The notes under the pieces: generated by a model | What the model was told of the DNA's origin: nothing | Database searches by the model: none | What the model saw: only the letters and a program-made list of their open reading frames with translations | Position numbers and translations under genes: made by a program | Source of the DNA: Neckera pumila | Lineage: Eukaryota; Streptophyta; Bryopsida; Hypnales; Neckeraceae | Reading direction: 5' to 3' | DNA: 64,000 bases | Assembly: GCA_963969595.1 (NCBI GenBank) | Contig: OZ018409.1 | Span: 28,409,282-28,473,281, forward strand | Shown here: positions 12,008-24,100 of the stretch, one piece after another | Numbering within the stretch: position 1 is the stretch's first letter | Layout of the letters: each line of letters starts with the position of its first letter

Positions 12008-12370
12008 CATTAGAAAAAATATCAGCCATCCAAAGGATTGCTCCAGATTGACTTGCCAAGCTATTTCCAAATTTGGCCTGTCAATCCAAAAAAGTCCCCC
12101 AGTGAGTAGTCAGATGAGCTGATTGCTCGCCAAAACAGTCAGGTTTTTTCTTGTGTTTTTTTCTAATATATTTTTTTAGATTAAGTTTTTTTTTTTTTTA
12201 ATTCTTTTAACTTGTGATTTGTAAAACTCGGTTCCTACGCCACTGTCATTGCAATTTTAGCTACGCGGAAATAGGGGAAAATTTTATTTTCAGTCCCAAT
12301 AAACAAAATTTCACAGTACTTCAAATTCCAAAAGGTTGTAGAGGCGGGAGGTTTGAAATTTTCTCTAATG
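12008..12370. mobile_element. CATTAGA-type MITE
   Basis: Starts CATTAGAAAAAATATCAGCC and ends GGAGGTTTGAAATTTTCTCTAATG, the inverted form of the same terminus. About 363 bp, non-coding. Interior shares the 'GACTGCTC/GATTGCTCGCC' segment with 12606-12947. Confidence 0.6.
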
Positions 12371-12605
12371 GTTATCAACTTTGAGGAGCCATATTTTGTG
12401 ACTTATAGCTTAGATCCTCTCACCTTTTTTTTAAGTTTAGTTTATGTCACACCACACACTTCATTCCAATTCCAAAGCGCTATGGTCCTTAGTCTGCTTG
12501 GAAACCCTCATTCCTGTATTCATCTTACTAGTCTCTTCCAAGACTTAGAAAATCACCTCTATGGTTTCCATTGCTTGTCAAAGTGGCACATACATGCCTT
12601 ATAAT

Positions 12606-12947
12606 CATTAGAGAAAAATTGAACCCTCTACAGGGTTGCTAAAATGTGACAAACCAAGCTATTAAAAAATTGGTCTGTCACACCAAGATGACTGCTCTCC
12701 GCAGCAGTTAACTTTTGCGATTTTCTTTATTTTTTAAAATAATTTTCTTAAGATTAAAAATAATAATAATAATAATAAATTAATAGTTTTTTATTTGGAA
12801 TTTTTGGTTCCTGCACCACTACTGCTGCAGTTTCAATAGGACAAAAATAGGGGGAAAATTAAGTTTTTCAGCAATAAAAAAACAAATTTCAGGGTACCTC
12901 GGAGGGTCATAGAGCAACCCTCCAGAGGCTTGAAATTTCCTCTAATG
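12606..12947. mobile_element. CATTAGA-type MITE
   Basis: Starts CATTAGAGAAAAATTGAACC followed by CTCTACAGGGTTGC, and ends with GCAACCCTCCAGAGGCTTGA then AATTTCCTCTAATG, its inverted copy. About 342 bp, no coding capacity. It contains a short (TAA)n run near 12765. Confidence 0.7.
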
Positions 12948-13399
12948 GAAGGTTGTAACATGTATATTGTCTAACTGTCTTCACAATGTGATTTGAAAAT
13001 GAGAATTTCATTCAATTTTAGTTGGGAGTTGTTTTAATTTTGTGATTTTGTAATGATAATTCTCTAACATATAAGAGTAGTAATTCTTGCTTTTACATTA
13101 GGTTATAGGAGCTCGGACTGAATTATTTAGGGCAAAAAATTGCTTAAGTTAAATCCAATATTTTTCAAACATCAGGCAATACACTTTCCTTAAATTCTCA
13201 ATGAATAAAATTGCTACATTGCTACAAATCCTACATATTGTTTTTTATGAATGTACACATTTCTGATGAATAAAGAAATCATCATCCACATTTTACATGT
13301 TTCATCCATGTCCGTAGTTGAAAATAGCTTAAACCCTTAACTACCTTAAGTAATTCATGTTGTTTGTGCATTTATTGAAAATCTTGAAAATGATGAGTC

Positions 13400-13777
13400 A
13401 ACTTGAAAAACCAGCTGGCATATTCTCAGCTGCTTCGAACGATCGCCGGCTACGACTCGCGACGGCCATTCAAACCCAAGAAACGTCAGGATCGGAGTCA
13501 CCGGCGACGGAAGTACCTTCACCTTCTCCCGCGTCGATCGCAAGACCTAGTTTTTCATTTTTTCGAAGAGCGAGGCTTCGCCCAGGTCCGGGGGCAATCC
13601 CATCCTCTTTTAGTTCTCTTCTCTCGCTTGCATTTCTCTCCGGGAGCCCCATTAGTTGCTGTCTTCTTGCCGAGCTAGCGAGTGCTTCCGTTTTTTCTAA
13701 GGACGACACATTTCCATTTCTTGTGTTAACCGAGGATTGAGCCTGCTTTCGGATTCGGGTTCGACCACCTTGCAGCA
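13400..13777 (+). promoter_or_regulatory. Probable 5' UTR / core promoter region of the F-box-like gene
   Basis: Composition changes abruptly here from AT-rich to GC- and CpG-rich, with C/T-rich runs such as CTTCTCTCGCTTGC, as is usual for plant first exons. Several overlapping open frames cross it (the longest about 127 codons from 13357), but they are proline/serine/arginine-rich, differ between frames and resemble no family. I take the segment as untranslated leader rather than a separate gene. No clear TATA box could be fixed. Confidence 0.5.
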
Positions 13778-16111
13778 ATGGACTGGGTCTCGCAGGTTAC
13801 TTGCAGTAACTGAGAATTTATTCAGTGTCATGTGTACTCTTTTGAAACTCAAGTTAATTTGCATTCGTCGCGCGCATGATACGACACTGCTTTTCTCTCA
13901 TGTGTGCATTGAACCCGATCAGTATATATCATGCTTTTGTTCGTAGCTTCTCCGCTTAATTTTCTTCATGCGGTCTTTCAGTTAGTTAAATAGGTCCACT
14001 GCGTGCAGGTGCAGAGAGATAAATATCTCGAGCGAGAGTATCTCATGATTTTCCTGCCGAAGGGGACTAGAGTTTGTAAACCTGTGTGAGGAAATAAAGA
14101 GCTACTTTAGTTGATGGATGTAGAAAAAGAGAACCCAAGCGAGGCTGTATTCCGATTATTGGCATCGCATGTTCACATGCACATTCGCCTTGTCCAGTGC
14201 TGTCTTCTAAGTCACGCGCGGCATTGCGGACTGTGTTAATATTGGCATCGTATGTGAACATTTGCCTTGTCCAGTACTGTTTACTACTTCACGGCATTGT
14301 GGCATCATGGTTCCTCAGCCCTAAACTAAATTAGTGTCGAATTCGACCCCATCATTAACGTTCTAACGCTAATTGATTTTTTTGGTATTCCTTGTGACTG
14401 GCAGATCGAAATGTTGGGCGACATCATCGACCTTACCATGACTGACCCAGATGATGATCAGAAGCAGATTCATTCGGAAGCTGATTTGGCCACTATCGGC
14501 GACGTGACGGTGTGGCACATGATGCCTCACCTCCCAGCCCGCCGTCTGATTCAGCTGAACTGCGAAAGATGGTCAGTGTGGAATCCCAGCCACAAAGCAC
14601 GAATCGCTAAGGCTCGCAGGCTGGACGACTCCCGCGACTGGTACTTCCCGATCATCACCAAGAGGTGGATCCCCAAGCCCCGGGAAATTGTACCTCCCGA
14701 GCGCTGCTGGACATGGTCCGGAATCTGGCACGAGAGCTCCCATCACGCACATACTGCAAGGGCCCTCACCCTTCCTCCCATGACCTACTTGCGGAAGGAC
14801 TGGCGCTATGCCAGTTTCATGCTCGACCACATTGTTGCCAGCGAAGGTGGGCTGCTCCTTATTTGGAGCAGAACGGAGGAGATGATCCCGAGACGCCGCA
14901 GCCCTCGACTGAACAAGCCCGTAGCCGAAACCAACGTCCCCGACACCTCAGCTCCGGAATGGCGCACAGCGAATGGATCGAATGGATCTGACCAATGGGA
15001 GAATGTGTCCCCTTACTGGACTCGTCTGCTGGTGTGCAACCCGTTGACGAAAGAATACAGGGAACTCCCGGCAGCGAATTGTGAAGACATGGGGTGGCAG
15101 TCATGGCGACTTGCGTATTATGAGAGCGTGCAGGTACGCATGATGGTCGACGACGAGGCCAACAGTTACCAAGTGATTCTGCTTCTCAAGAACTTCGTGG
15201 CGGTTTACAAGTCCACGACCAACAGTTGGAATTGTGTGCGATTACAGGAGAGCCTTCCATGGAGTCGAAGATTTAACCCGCCCGGGGTGTATTATAGCGC
15301 AGCCGTACGTGTAGGTGAGCGTCTCTACTTAGCAGACGTACGAACAAATTACCAGCAGCTTGCCAATGCGAATGCAGGCTTCGCCGCCTTGGGAATGGGA
15401 CCCATCTCCTACCCAACTCCAGCCGGTACTCTCCGCCTGTTCGATGTCGACGCAGAAGCTGGGACGTGGCATCTTCTCCACGAGTACACTCTCCACAAGT
15501 TTCACTTGCCGTTCCTGAATCAGGACCCCCAATTGTTCAAGTTCTATGACATGGGTGTCGTCGATAACGTGGAGCTCGTGGGATGCATGGGAGACTTGTA
15601 TGTTGTTGTTCCGGCCAGGCTGCACGATGTTGTGCTTGTGGGAAAGAAGCAACCGCCACTCTGGAAAACTGGCACTCTTGGACTGAAGCGAAAGAACCGC
15701 GGATGTTTTGAGCTCAAGGAACCGAAGGAACTGGCGATGCCTGAGGTGGGAGTCGAGTATATGCCCCTGGTGTTCTATGTCATGCAACTGCGAGGAGGGG
15801 ACGGGCTGGACCATGCGGTCCTGCGGATTGATGTTCCAGAAATTTGGAATGTACAGGATTTTCGAGATTATATGACTCGCAAGCAGAGAATGAACAATAC
15901 AATTAACGTGCATCGCCATGGGGGGCCCAATTTGTTCAACTGCGAGGCGCGAGGGAGCGTGATCTGGGTGTCATATGAGGACTATCTGCTGTCGTATGAT
16001 GTGGTGTCGCGGAAGTCCACGACGCAACTGATTCCTGTTGACAGCAGCTATATCAGCGCTAATCATGTAGCTGGACTCGCTTACAGGCCAAGCTTCCATA
16101 TGAAGCCCTGA
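13778..16111 (+). CDS. F-box/kelch-like protein, 574 aa, two exons
   Basis: Proposed coding exons are 13778-13795 and 14405-16111. The long exon is open from before its ATG at 14411; a splice from CAG|GTTACT (13795) to GGCAG|ATCGAA (14404) adds MDWVSQIE in frame, giving 574 residues. If translation starts at 14411 the protein has 566. Residues about 35-70 (ATIGDVTVWHMMPHLPARR, then LNCERW) look like an F-box, the motif that binds SKP1 in SCF ubiquitin ligases. Further on, CNPLTKEYRELP and WNCVRL are typical of the C-terminal kelch/F-box-associated region that selects substrates; no clean kelch blades can be counted. The acidic N-terminus and an RRRSPRLNKP basic patch may be linker sequence. 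The substrate is unknown. A decayed copy of the 3' end lies downstream (16784-17138). It could instead be a kelch-like protein with a degenerate F-box. Confidence 0.75.
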
Positions 16112-16360
16112 ACGGCTGAACCTTGGGGGTACTGCCAGTAGCAAGTTGAAAGTTTGTGTGAAGTTACATGTGCAATCTTACCAAGGTGATGAGGCTGGTG
16201 ATACATGACCACAAGTGCATCTTTCATTCAAACTGCAATCTTTTCTTAAGTTTTTGATTAAAAGAGTAGTGGATTTTTCAAGCTTATGGATATGATATGC
16301 TATGCCTACATAATCAGCCCTGCCGGCCAGACAACCTGCAAAATGAGTGATTGATATCCA

Positions 16361-16366
16361 AATAAA
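16361..16366 (+). terminator. Polyadenylation signal candidate (AATAAA)
   Basis: AATAAA lies 250 bp after the stop codon of the F-box-like gene, in a stretch where composition turns AT-rich. Position is plausible for a plant 3' UTR; the cleavage site cannot be fixed. Confidence 0.4.
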
Positions 16367-16783
16367 TGGATTTTACTATGAATGTGAGATTTTTGAAATG
16401 TTTTGAAATCTCCCTAATTAATTATGCCTGAATTTTGTTTGGTTTTTCCCTGGTTTATTCTTGATGTATTCCAGAAAATAATACTCTTCTAGGTTATACT
16501 TGGAATTCTAGGTCTGGAGCTACTCTTGCCATTATTCGCACACTCTGCGCTTGATCAGCACATGAAGTTGCTTGGGAGTTGGGACCCTGGAGGCTGGCAA
16601 TCACATTTTAGCTCGCAGTTGCAGATTTATAGCCTCGTAGGGCTGAACTCAATTTTGTTGTAGTTTGCTCTCTCAGTTTCGTCAATTCCGTACAGTTTTC
16701 TGATGAACGTGACTATGGCGTTGTCGTGAGAAGTTGCAAGACGTTAAGCTAGATAGAATTATTTGGCTGTGTTTATCAAATTT

Positions 16784-17138
16784 GTCATGCAACTGCCGAG
16801 AGACGGTGGGTCGGCGGCGTCGTGGTGTACGTGGATCATGCGGATCGAACTACGGATACCGGTTACACAGACTATGAGTGCAGATGATATTGTGTCTCGC
16901 AAGAGTAGTTTGATGCGCTAAGTATTGCGTTTGAGACGAACTGGTTCGTCTGCGAGGCACCGACAAGGCACCGACGAGGCACCGGCGAGGAAACGTGATC
17001 TGGGTGTCGTTCGATGACTATCTACTGTCGTATGATGTGGTGTCGCGGGAGTCCACCACGCAGACCATTGCTTTGGACCTCAAGGTATAGAAGAATTTGA
17101 GATTGGCATACAGGCCTAGCTTCCATATGAAGCCTTGA
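16784..17138 (+). pseudogene. Decayed tandem partial copy of the F-box-like gene 3' end
   Basis: The segment matches 15777-16111 of the upstream gene: GTCATGCAACTGC at the start, an almost intact stretch encoding VIWVSFDDYLLSYDVVSRE (about 16995-17055; parent VIWVSYEDYLLSYDVVSRK), and CTTCCATATGAAGCCTTGA at the end. Between these the copy is rearranged and out of frame, with stops, and no upstream part of the gene is present. It looks like a 3'-truncated tandem duplicate that has lost function. Note that the best-conserved part is exactly the C-terminal segment. Confidence 0.85.
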
Positions 17139-17765
17139 AACCTGCATATGTAATCATGGACAGTCAACTCTCAGTTGGTAGTACGTTGTTGGTCAGTAAC
17201 TATTGTAGTAAGTTGGAATATGTGCTCTCATTTTTGGTGCATGCATTTTTTTTGTAGAAGTTGATGCTGATCGATGCTCTCTTGAGGAGTTTCGCTGTGA
17301 GTCTGTCACTCTCTCCGTGTCAATTCAGAAAGTAACGAAAACTTCACACTTCAAGTTTTGTAAGAAGTAGCGTAGGAGGTGCAAAATAACGTTCCATTCT
17401 GTGCTGATCAAGGTCATTTGGAGGGCTCACATACCTCCAAACATTTTTCAATGAATTTTCTTGAAAGACAAATGGAACTATGGAAGCTGTATCTAACTTT
17501 CTATTACTTATATTTTTTGGACTCCTGCAGTACTAATTAAGAACTTTTGAAGTGAAATGTTCATAATTAATAGCATCCTGAATTGTATAAGACACTTGTT
17601 AAAAGAATTCTCACCCTAAAATGTTCACCATTGATACTTTGAAGCATTCAATATTGGTTGTATATGTGTAGGAGAGTATGCTTTTAGAGTTGGAATTGTT
17701 CTTTTAGCTCCAACCCTAAAATCCTAAACCTCAGGAAACCACAATAGAAGCAAAACAAAGATTAT
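17139..17765. other. Spacer, nothing recognised
   Basis: Mixed composition just after the pseudogene; some phrases (GTAGTAAGTTGGAA) recall the 3' UTR of the parent F-box-like gene, so the duplication probably extended a little further. The rest is AT-rich without a gene. Confidence 0.4.
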
Positions 17766-18300
17766 GGGGTGATTGCAAGAAAGACCGGTTCTGAAACATT
17801 GTCACAAAAGTAGTGCCGAAGCTTCTTTTTGCAATAAACTTTGAAGCATGACTTGCATGAACTTGAAATTTTTATTGGAGATTTTTCTTATGAGTTTAGT
17901 CATATCTTATGTTTTTTAGAAATTTTCAAAAATCATTTTATATTTAAACAACATATAAACTAATATGTCACGTTTTGAGTTTTAGGGGGTTTTACTACGT
18001 AAGGAGTCCCCAAATTTAATGATATGGAGCTGAAATTTCTATGGTCTATTCCCATAGTAGGAAGTCATGTTTCTACCAAGGGGCATTAAAAAATACTTTA
18101 TTTTATATCCTCTATGTCTATGCAAAGAGGGCTCCTTGCGCGCACAATTCTGAGCACCAAAGATGGTTTCAACATTATTTTTTTGGTGAAATCTCATTAT
18201 CATGAAGTCTTTCCAAATGTCATTTTTCAATTTTTTTTTCAATTATTTTCCCTGTTTTCTACAAATTAAAACGTCAAAGTATGTATTTTCTTGAAAATTT
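17766..18300 (+). mobile_element. Left part of a GGGTGATTGCAAG-type TIR element
   Basis: Begins GGGGTGATTGCAAGAAAGAC, the terminus shared with 19199 and 20366. It carries the family's internal block (ATTCCCATAGTAGGAAGTCA at about 18047, then a block ending with GGTGAAATCTC). The matching right terminus was not found, so the boundary at 18300 is only where similarity to the sister copies fades. Confidence 0.55.
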
Positions 18301-19198
18301 CAGCTCATCTTTTTTGTGAATAACTTTTGACCCAGATTTTTTTTAGGTCTATTTTTTTGGTGATATGCTATTTTTAGTGTCATACTAATTATCCATATTT
18401 TATTTTATTTTTAAAAATTTATATGCAAAAGCTCACAGTACTGGAAATACTAGCCAAAATGGAACAAAAATGGAAGGTCATTCATGCAACGACCCTATGA
18501 AGCTTGTCTAGTGTGTTTTATGCCTTGTTTGAAATTCATTACAATATCTTAAAATCCTTAAAAATGAATTTTGTATTACAATTGAAAGGAAAGAGCCTAA
18601 AACTACATTTCTAACTACATGACATGAAACATATCTTAGTTTTATATTTTTTTACTTCATCATAATAATTTATTTCATAAAACATAGAGGTATTTCTATT
18701 CCTTTTTTATTCTTGAATGAAAAATGGATACTATGACAGTCCTAAACGTTGCTACAGGAATCAAATTAACAACTATATCAATTAATGGCAATTTTTTGGA
18801 GATGATTTCATATTGTATTCTATTTGAAACAAGCAAATTTTTATTAGAATGAAGTTTTTATAGCAAGATTTGTAACTTAGTCTATTTTAAAGAAATGAAT
18901 TTCACTAAATTTTATTATGTGACAATGTTCATAGGGTACTCCAAGGCTCAAGCATGCTTCTTGAAACCCATCTACGGTAAAATAAACAAAGAATTCATTT
19001 GATGTGAACTTTTGTCACTTTAATTTTGTATGTGAACTTTTAAAATATTTTCAAAATTGATTTTTGTAGAAGAATTCAAAATTTATAAAATTCAAAAAAA
19101 ATATGTGAAAATAAAGCATTCCATTAACACTACTATATTAATAGGGTGTTGTTAAGATACAAGATATTCTATTGGCTTTGAAATTAAATGATGTAGTA
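18301..19198. other. AT-rich DNA, nothing recognised
   Basis: AT-rich, without convincing frames. May be remaining interior of the truncated element that starts at 17766. Confidence 0.4.
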
Positions 19199-20183
19199 GG
19201 GTGACTGCAAGAAAGACTAATACTACTTTGCGTCACAATGAGAGTGACTCTCTTGTCATCTACTATGACTTTTGAAGCATGAATTTGATTAATTTGAAAT
19301 TTTTATGGAAGATGGCTAACTTGGTAGTATTCAACTTCCTATTGATTTTTTTAAATTCAAAATTCATTATATATTTAAATTTAATTTAACTAATTTGCCA
19401 CACTTTACAATTTAGGGATTCTTAGTACTAGGAAATATCCAAAAGTAATGATCTAGAGCTAAAATTTTTGTGGTCTATTCCCATAGTAGGAAGTCAAATT
19501 TCTACCAAAGAGGATTTAAAAATATTTTATTTTGTCCTCTATATGCATGTTAATAGGGCTCTTTTGCATACACATTTCTAAACATTGAAGATGGTTATAA
19601 AGTCTTATTTTTGGTGAAATCTCTTCATTATAAAGTATCCCAAACTGACAATTTTTTTTTTTTTTTTTTAATTTTCTTACAAATTAAAATGTGAAAGTAT
19701 CTATTTTCTAGAAATTTTGCTAGTTCGTGAGACTTTTCTAATTCTCCTACTTAGAGATTTTTGCTATGCATTATAAAAAATATGGACCTTATACACAGTT
19801 GTTAGGATTTTGGCAATTGTACAATTACAGTGAAAAAAAATAAAAAATAAAAAAATGAAAAAATAAAAAATAATTTTTTATCGAAATTCCAACAAGGCAC
19901 TTTGGCTGACTGCTCACTTACAGATTGCCTAATAGCCTATTTGGATTCATATTTTTCTAAATGCACATTTTTATGTATTCTAAGAGCCTTGTAGAAGGCT
20001 GAAATTTTCTATAATGGCTTTTCCTTCTTAAGGTACTTTCTTCTTAAAGGTGTGTAACTGTGTATATTAAAAATATTTTTACATTTAAAAAAAAAAATTC
20101 TAATTATAAAATACTCCCGAAATAAAAAAATAAGTCCTATGGAAAATGCTACAAAAATCGATCAGGTTTACTTGCAACCACCC
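19199..20183 (+). mobile_element. GGGTGATTGCAAG-type TIR element, complete copy
   Basis: Starts GGGTGACTGCAAGAAAGAC and ends with the inverted form GTTTACTTGCAACCACCC. About 985 bp. The internal block at 19470-19640 is a direct copy of that at 18040-18200. No transposase frame and no clear target duplication. A piece near 19800-20020 resembles CATTAGA-type elements, so the copy may be composite. Confidence 0.6.
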
Positions 20184-20256
20184 AAAAAATGAAAGAAAGT
20201 GAGATGAGTATATAAAAAATCCTTTAATTAGATGTTGATCATCAAAAATTGGTTTG

Positions 20257-20282
20257 TATATATATATATATATATATATATT
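20257..20282. repeat. (TA)n microsatellite
   Basis: About 13 uninterrupted TA dinucleotides. Confidence 0.95.
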
Positions 20283-20365
20283 TATTTAAACTTGATATAC
20301 GTTTATAATTTTTTTAATCCAAGTTTATCTTTGAAGTTAAACACTCAAATTACAATTTTCAACAA

Positions 20366-21132
20366 TGGATGATTGCAAGAAAGAGTGGTTGGTTTCAATG
20401 TTCCATAGTGTTTTGCTAAAAATTTGGGTTTTGACGTTGAGTTGTTTGAATAATAAATACTACAGTTATCCAAAGAAAAAGCTTGATGGTTGATTTTGGG
20501 TTGTTGATCAAACTATAGATTTATTGTATTATCTGCATTCAAGTGTCTTTTGTAAATACTATGCACTCTTAGTTGCACCCACCAAAACTATGTCCCAATA
20601 TTTTATAGAGAATTGGATATGCCAAGTTTTTAGTTTATAATAAACCTACTATAGTAGAAGAAAAAAATAAAGATTTACAATTTTGAGCCTTTGAGCCTTT
20701 GAGGACTTGATGGAGACCACAAAAACGAGCTCAAAACCATCTTCAATTAAGAAGTGCGCGCACTAGGGACTTAGGGAGCCCTATTTGCATAAACTTAGAG
20801 GAAATAAAATAATTTATTTTTAGATAACCCTTGGTAGGAACATGACCCATCTATAGTAGAAATAAACTAAAGAAAGTTTAGCTTGAGATCATTAAATTTT
20901 GAGTATTCCATAATATTCAAAACTCCTAAATCTAAATGTGTGACAAATCGACAAAATAGATTTTTAAAGATAATTTGTTTAAAATAAAATAAAAATTAAG
21001 GATGGAATTAAAATAAAAACATCTAGCTCTAATAAAAAAAATTCAAGATTATCAAGTTCATTCTTCAAAAGTTATAGCAAATTGACAAGTCCATTGACCA
21101 CAAAAAGGACCGATGTTTTTTGCAATCACTCA
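20366..21132 (-). mobile_element. GGGTGATTGCAAG-type TIR element, inverted interior
   Basis: Starts GGATGATTGCAAGAAAGAG and ends with TTTTTTGCAATCACTCATTC, the inverted form. About 767 bp. The internal block appears here reversed relative to 18040 and 19470 (for instance CATGACCCATCTATAGTAGA near 20840), so the copies are in opposite orientation and could pair as transcripts. Confidence 0.55.
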
Positions 21133-24100
21133 TTCATCCCAATGGTACAAAAAAAATTATATTTCAAAAAAACATATATCTCTAGAAATCTAATAATTCA
21201 AGTGAACATCATCACACCAGTGATCCTTTATACATCACTTTTTATGTCATTTCAACTCTAATTGAAGTCAAATAATACTCCTTCCATCTGGAAATAGTGC
21301 ATTCATTTTCACTTTTTAATGGTATTGCTTTGTGAATGGATACATTATTTACAAATAGAGGGAGTACAAAGTACTTTTGTTTTTTAACTTTAGATACAAT
21401 CATACAAAAGATATTATGCAAATACATTTATATATTTTTGAAAATTACACTCTAAAGATGACATCTAGGTGGAAAACAAAATGGTACAAAAAATTTGAAA
21501 CTTTGGTTACAAAAATTTTATGATTGTTTTGGGTTAACTTTGTATTTTTGAACATGTCAAAAAGAATATAATTTGCAAGAAAAAATTGCATTCAAGAAAT
21601 GTAAATTTTGGTGGGTAGATGTACACAATGGTTTATAAGATCCTTAATCTCTTATTTAAAAAGATTTACAACATTCAATTATAAAATGTCAAAGTCTCAA
21701 AACTTGACATTTAGACTGTATAGTCTAGTAGTCCATAACTAGAAAAACACCTTGTAGTTACAATGGTAGCAACCTTTGCAACAACATCTTTGCATGGCAT
21801 AACATATTATTTTGGCTACAATTTGCCAAAATTCAATTTTAAACTCCAAAAGTGCTTTCAAATTTTAGGTGGAAATGTGACAATAATTAGTGACACTCTA
21901 CAAAAGGATATGAATATAATAGGTGTGGTAAAAGAATAGAATATATAAAATGAAAGAGATTGAAGTTTAACAAAATGTCAAGAGAATCAATCTTCTTTTA
22001 AAGGCCTTTTTGGGGGGATGCAATTAAATATTCATACATTGAACTTCCATTCAGCAGTATAAAATTAAGTAGCTCACTTGAATGAGTCATATTGTTGGCT
22101 AAGAGAATCATTTGGAAGGACACCATGAGGCCAAATTGCATCATTTTAAGAATTCTTATTATTTTTCGTGCAAAAAAAAAACTCTTTTGGAAAAATATTT
22201 TGTTCACTCATAGATATAGACAAAATCTCCAAATTTGGATGAAAAAATGAATGAATTTTAAAAAATTGTTTAAAAATTAGATGAACATTAGGAAAAATTT
22301 GGATTAGTTAGACTAATTAAAATTAATTAGTTAGGCTAAGACATGTCACTCAGCTATCCAAATACATAAAATTAAATAAAAAAATCAAATAAAAAATTAA
22401 ACATTTAAAAATTCCAAGATGATGTGGCACTTGAGTTAATCATGTGGGCTATGATTTTTAATATTTTTAAAACATTAAAATATTTTAAAATAGCCCTTTA
22501 TAGAGTGCATAGTGTCTCAAAAGTTTAGTGCATTGTTTCAATCACCAAAATATTGGTGGTCGTTTGTCTTGGCATTTCTTTGAAAATGAAAATTCAGACT
22601 AGAACAATGTACAATTAGTGTATCCAATGAAAATAACTATTCACAAGGAAATACAAAGACTAGCTGCTCTACCATTATTAACCCCTAAATTACATTTTTC
22701 ACAAATTTCAGAAAGTGGATATTTTTAGTGACCATTGCATTTTAACTTACAAATTTGTAATTAATTTTACAAAGGTTCAAAAAATATGAAACAACTTGAA
22801 TTAGATGCCATTTCTATTTTTCTTTCTACCAAAATTAATGAAAAGTATTTAAAAGAACTAATCTTTTCATAAATTGCAATCATTTCTTAGTTTCTAAATT
22901 CCCAAGGGGTCTTCCATCTAAATTCACCTCCAAATTGCTATTTGTAATTATCAACAAAGAAATGTTTATTAGAGTCAGTTTTTCAAAGATTTGACTATCA
23001 GATTATTGGTTACTATCAAATTAGTAAATTCTCTCATTTCTAAAAAAATGGTCCTATAGATTTTGAGATATTTGTAATCAAAGTTCAATTATTGCAAAAA
23101 TGGCATTTTTTTTCTCATACAAAATAACTTTGGGGGGCCATATCTCAAAATTTCACAAATGAGAAGTTTGTCTTTTTATCAAATATAATGATGAATAGTT
23201 GAAAAAAATACATGCCAAATTTTATAAATATTGGAGTATTAGAAGATTACATACATTGCCTTGTAATCAATGGAGGTGCACTAAAAAATAGTAGAATTCC
23301 ACTTGATTAAGTCCATCAATTATTTGCTCCAACCAATCAGCCTTTGCCCATTTGCACTATCTATGGAATATTTTGTATCATACTTTGCATGTTGATTGTT
23401 TTTTTGGCCATAAATTTTGTAATCTGTCTCCAAATGACTCAAGAGTCAAGATTTATAGATAAGATACTTATAACTATTATATACCTTGTCTAATTTTTTT
23501 CTAATCTTCAAATAATGTTTTTTTGTCCAAAAATTGCCCCCAATTTTATAACACACTTGCCAATTTGGAGGAGGGAGATTAGAACTATTTAGTACCCAAA
23601 AATAAAATAAGAGATGAAATTTGAAGGACATGGTCTTCTGGTAAACTTGTAGATACTGTTTCAATTGAAGGAATTGTAAAAATACTTAACTTTATGTTTT
23701 GTAGAAGTCCACAAAGTGAGCTTCTTTCATATGCATTTTAAAACATGTAAAATATTATTTTGGTTGTTCTTTTGGTGATTGACCATCTATAGAAAAAATC
23801 AAAAAAATTCTTTTATTTCTTTAATTTTTTCATATTTTTAACTTATTAAAATATAGAACTATCTGATTTCTGGAGATCAGGCACTATTCTAGTTTTCCTA
23901 CTCAGAAAAAGTTTCTATGCTTTCTTTCAGTTGTTATTTTAATCTTAAAGGTTTATACATTGTCCAATTTTTTTTTTTAAATTTTTTTTTTTCATTTAAA
24001 GTACCCAACAAAAAAACATCATAGTATAGTGAAACGCAACAAAATTAGCAATCACCCAATATGGTTGATTAGGCTTCAAGGGGTATTTGGAATCTTCAGG

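Noticed and set aside
13357..13740. Open frame of 127 codons ahead of the F-box-like gene
   Set aside because: Three overlapping frames across the same GC-rich segment are all open; none has family resemblance, and the segment is better read as the leader exon.
15329..15919. 196-codon minus-strand frame inside the F-box-like gene
   Set aside because: It is antisense to the clear coding exon, without recognisable domain or splice sites; a shadow of codon bias.
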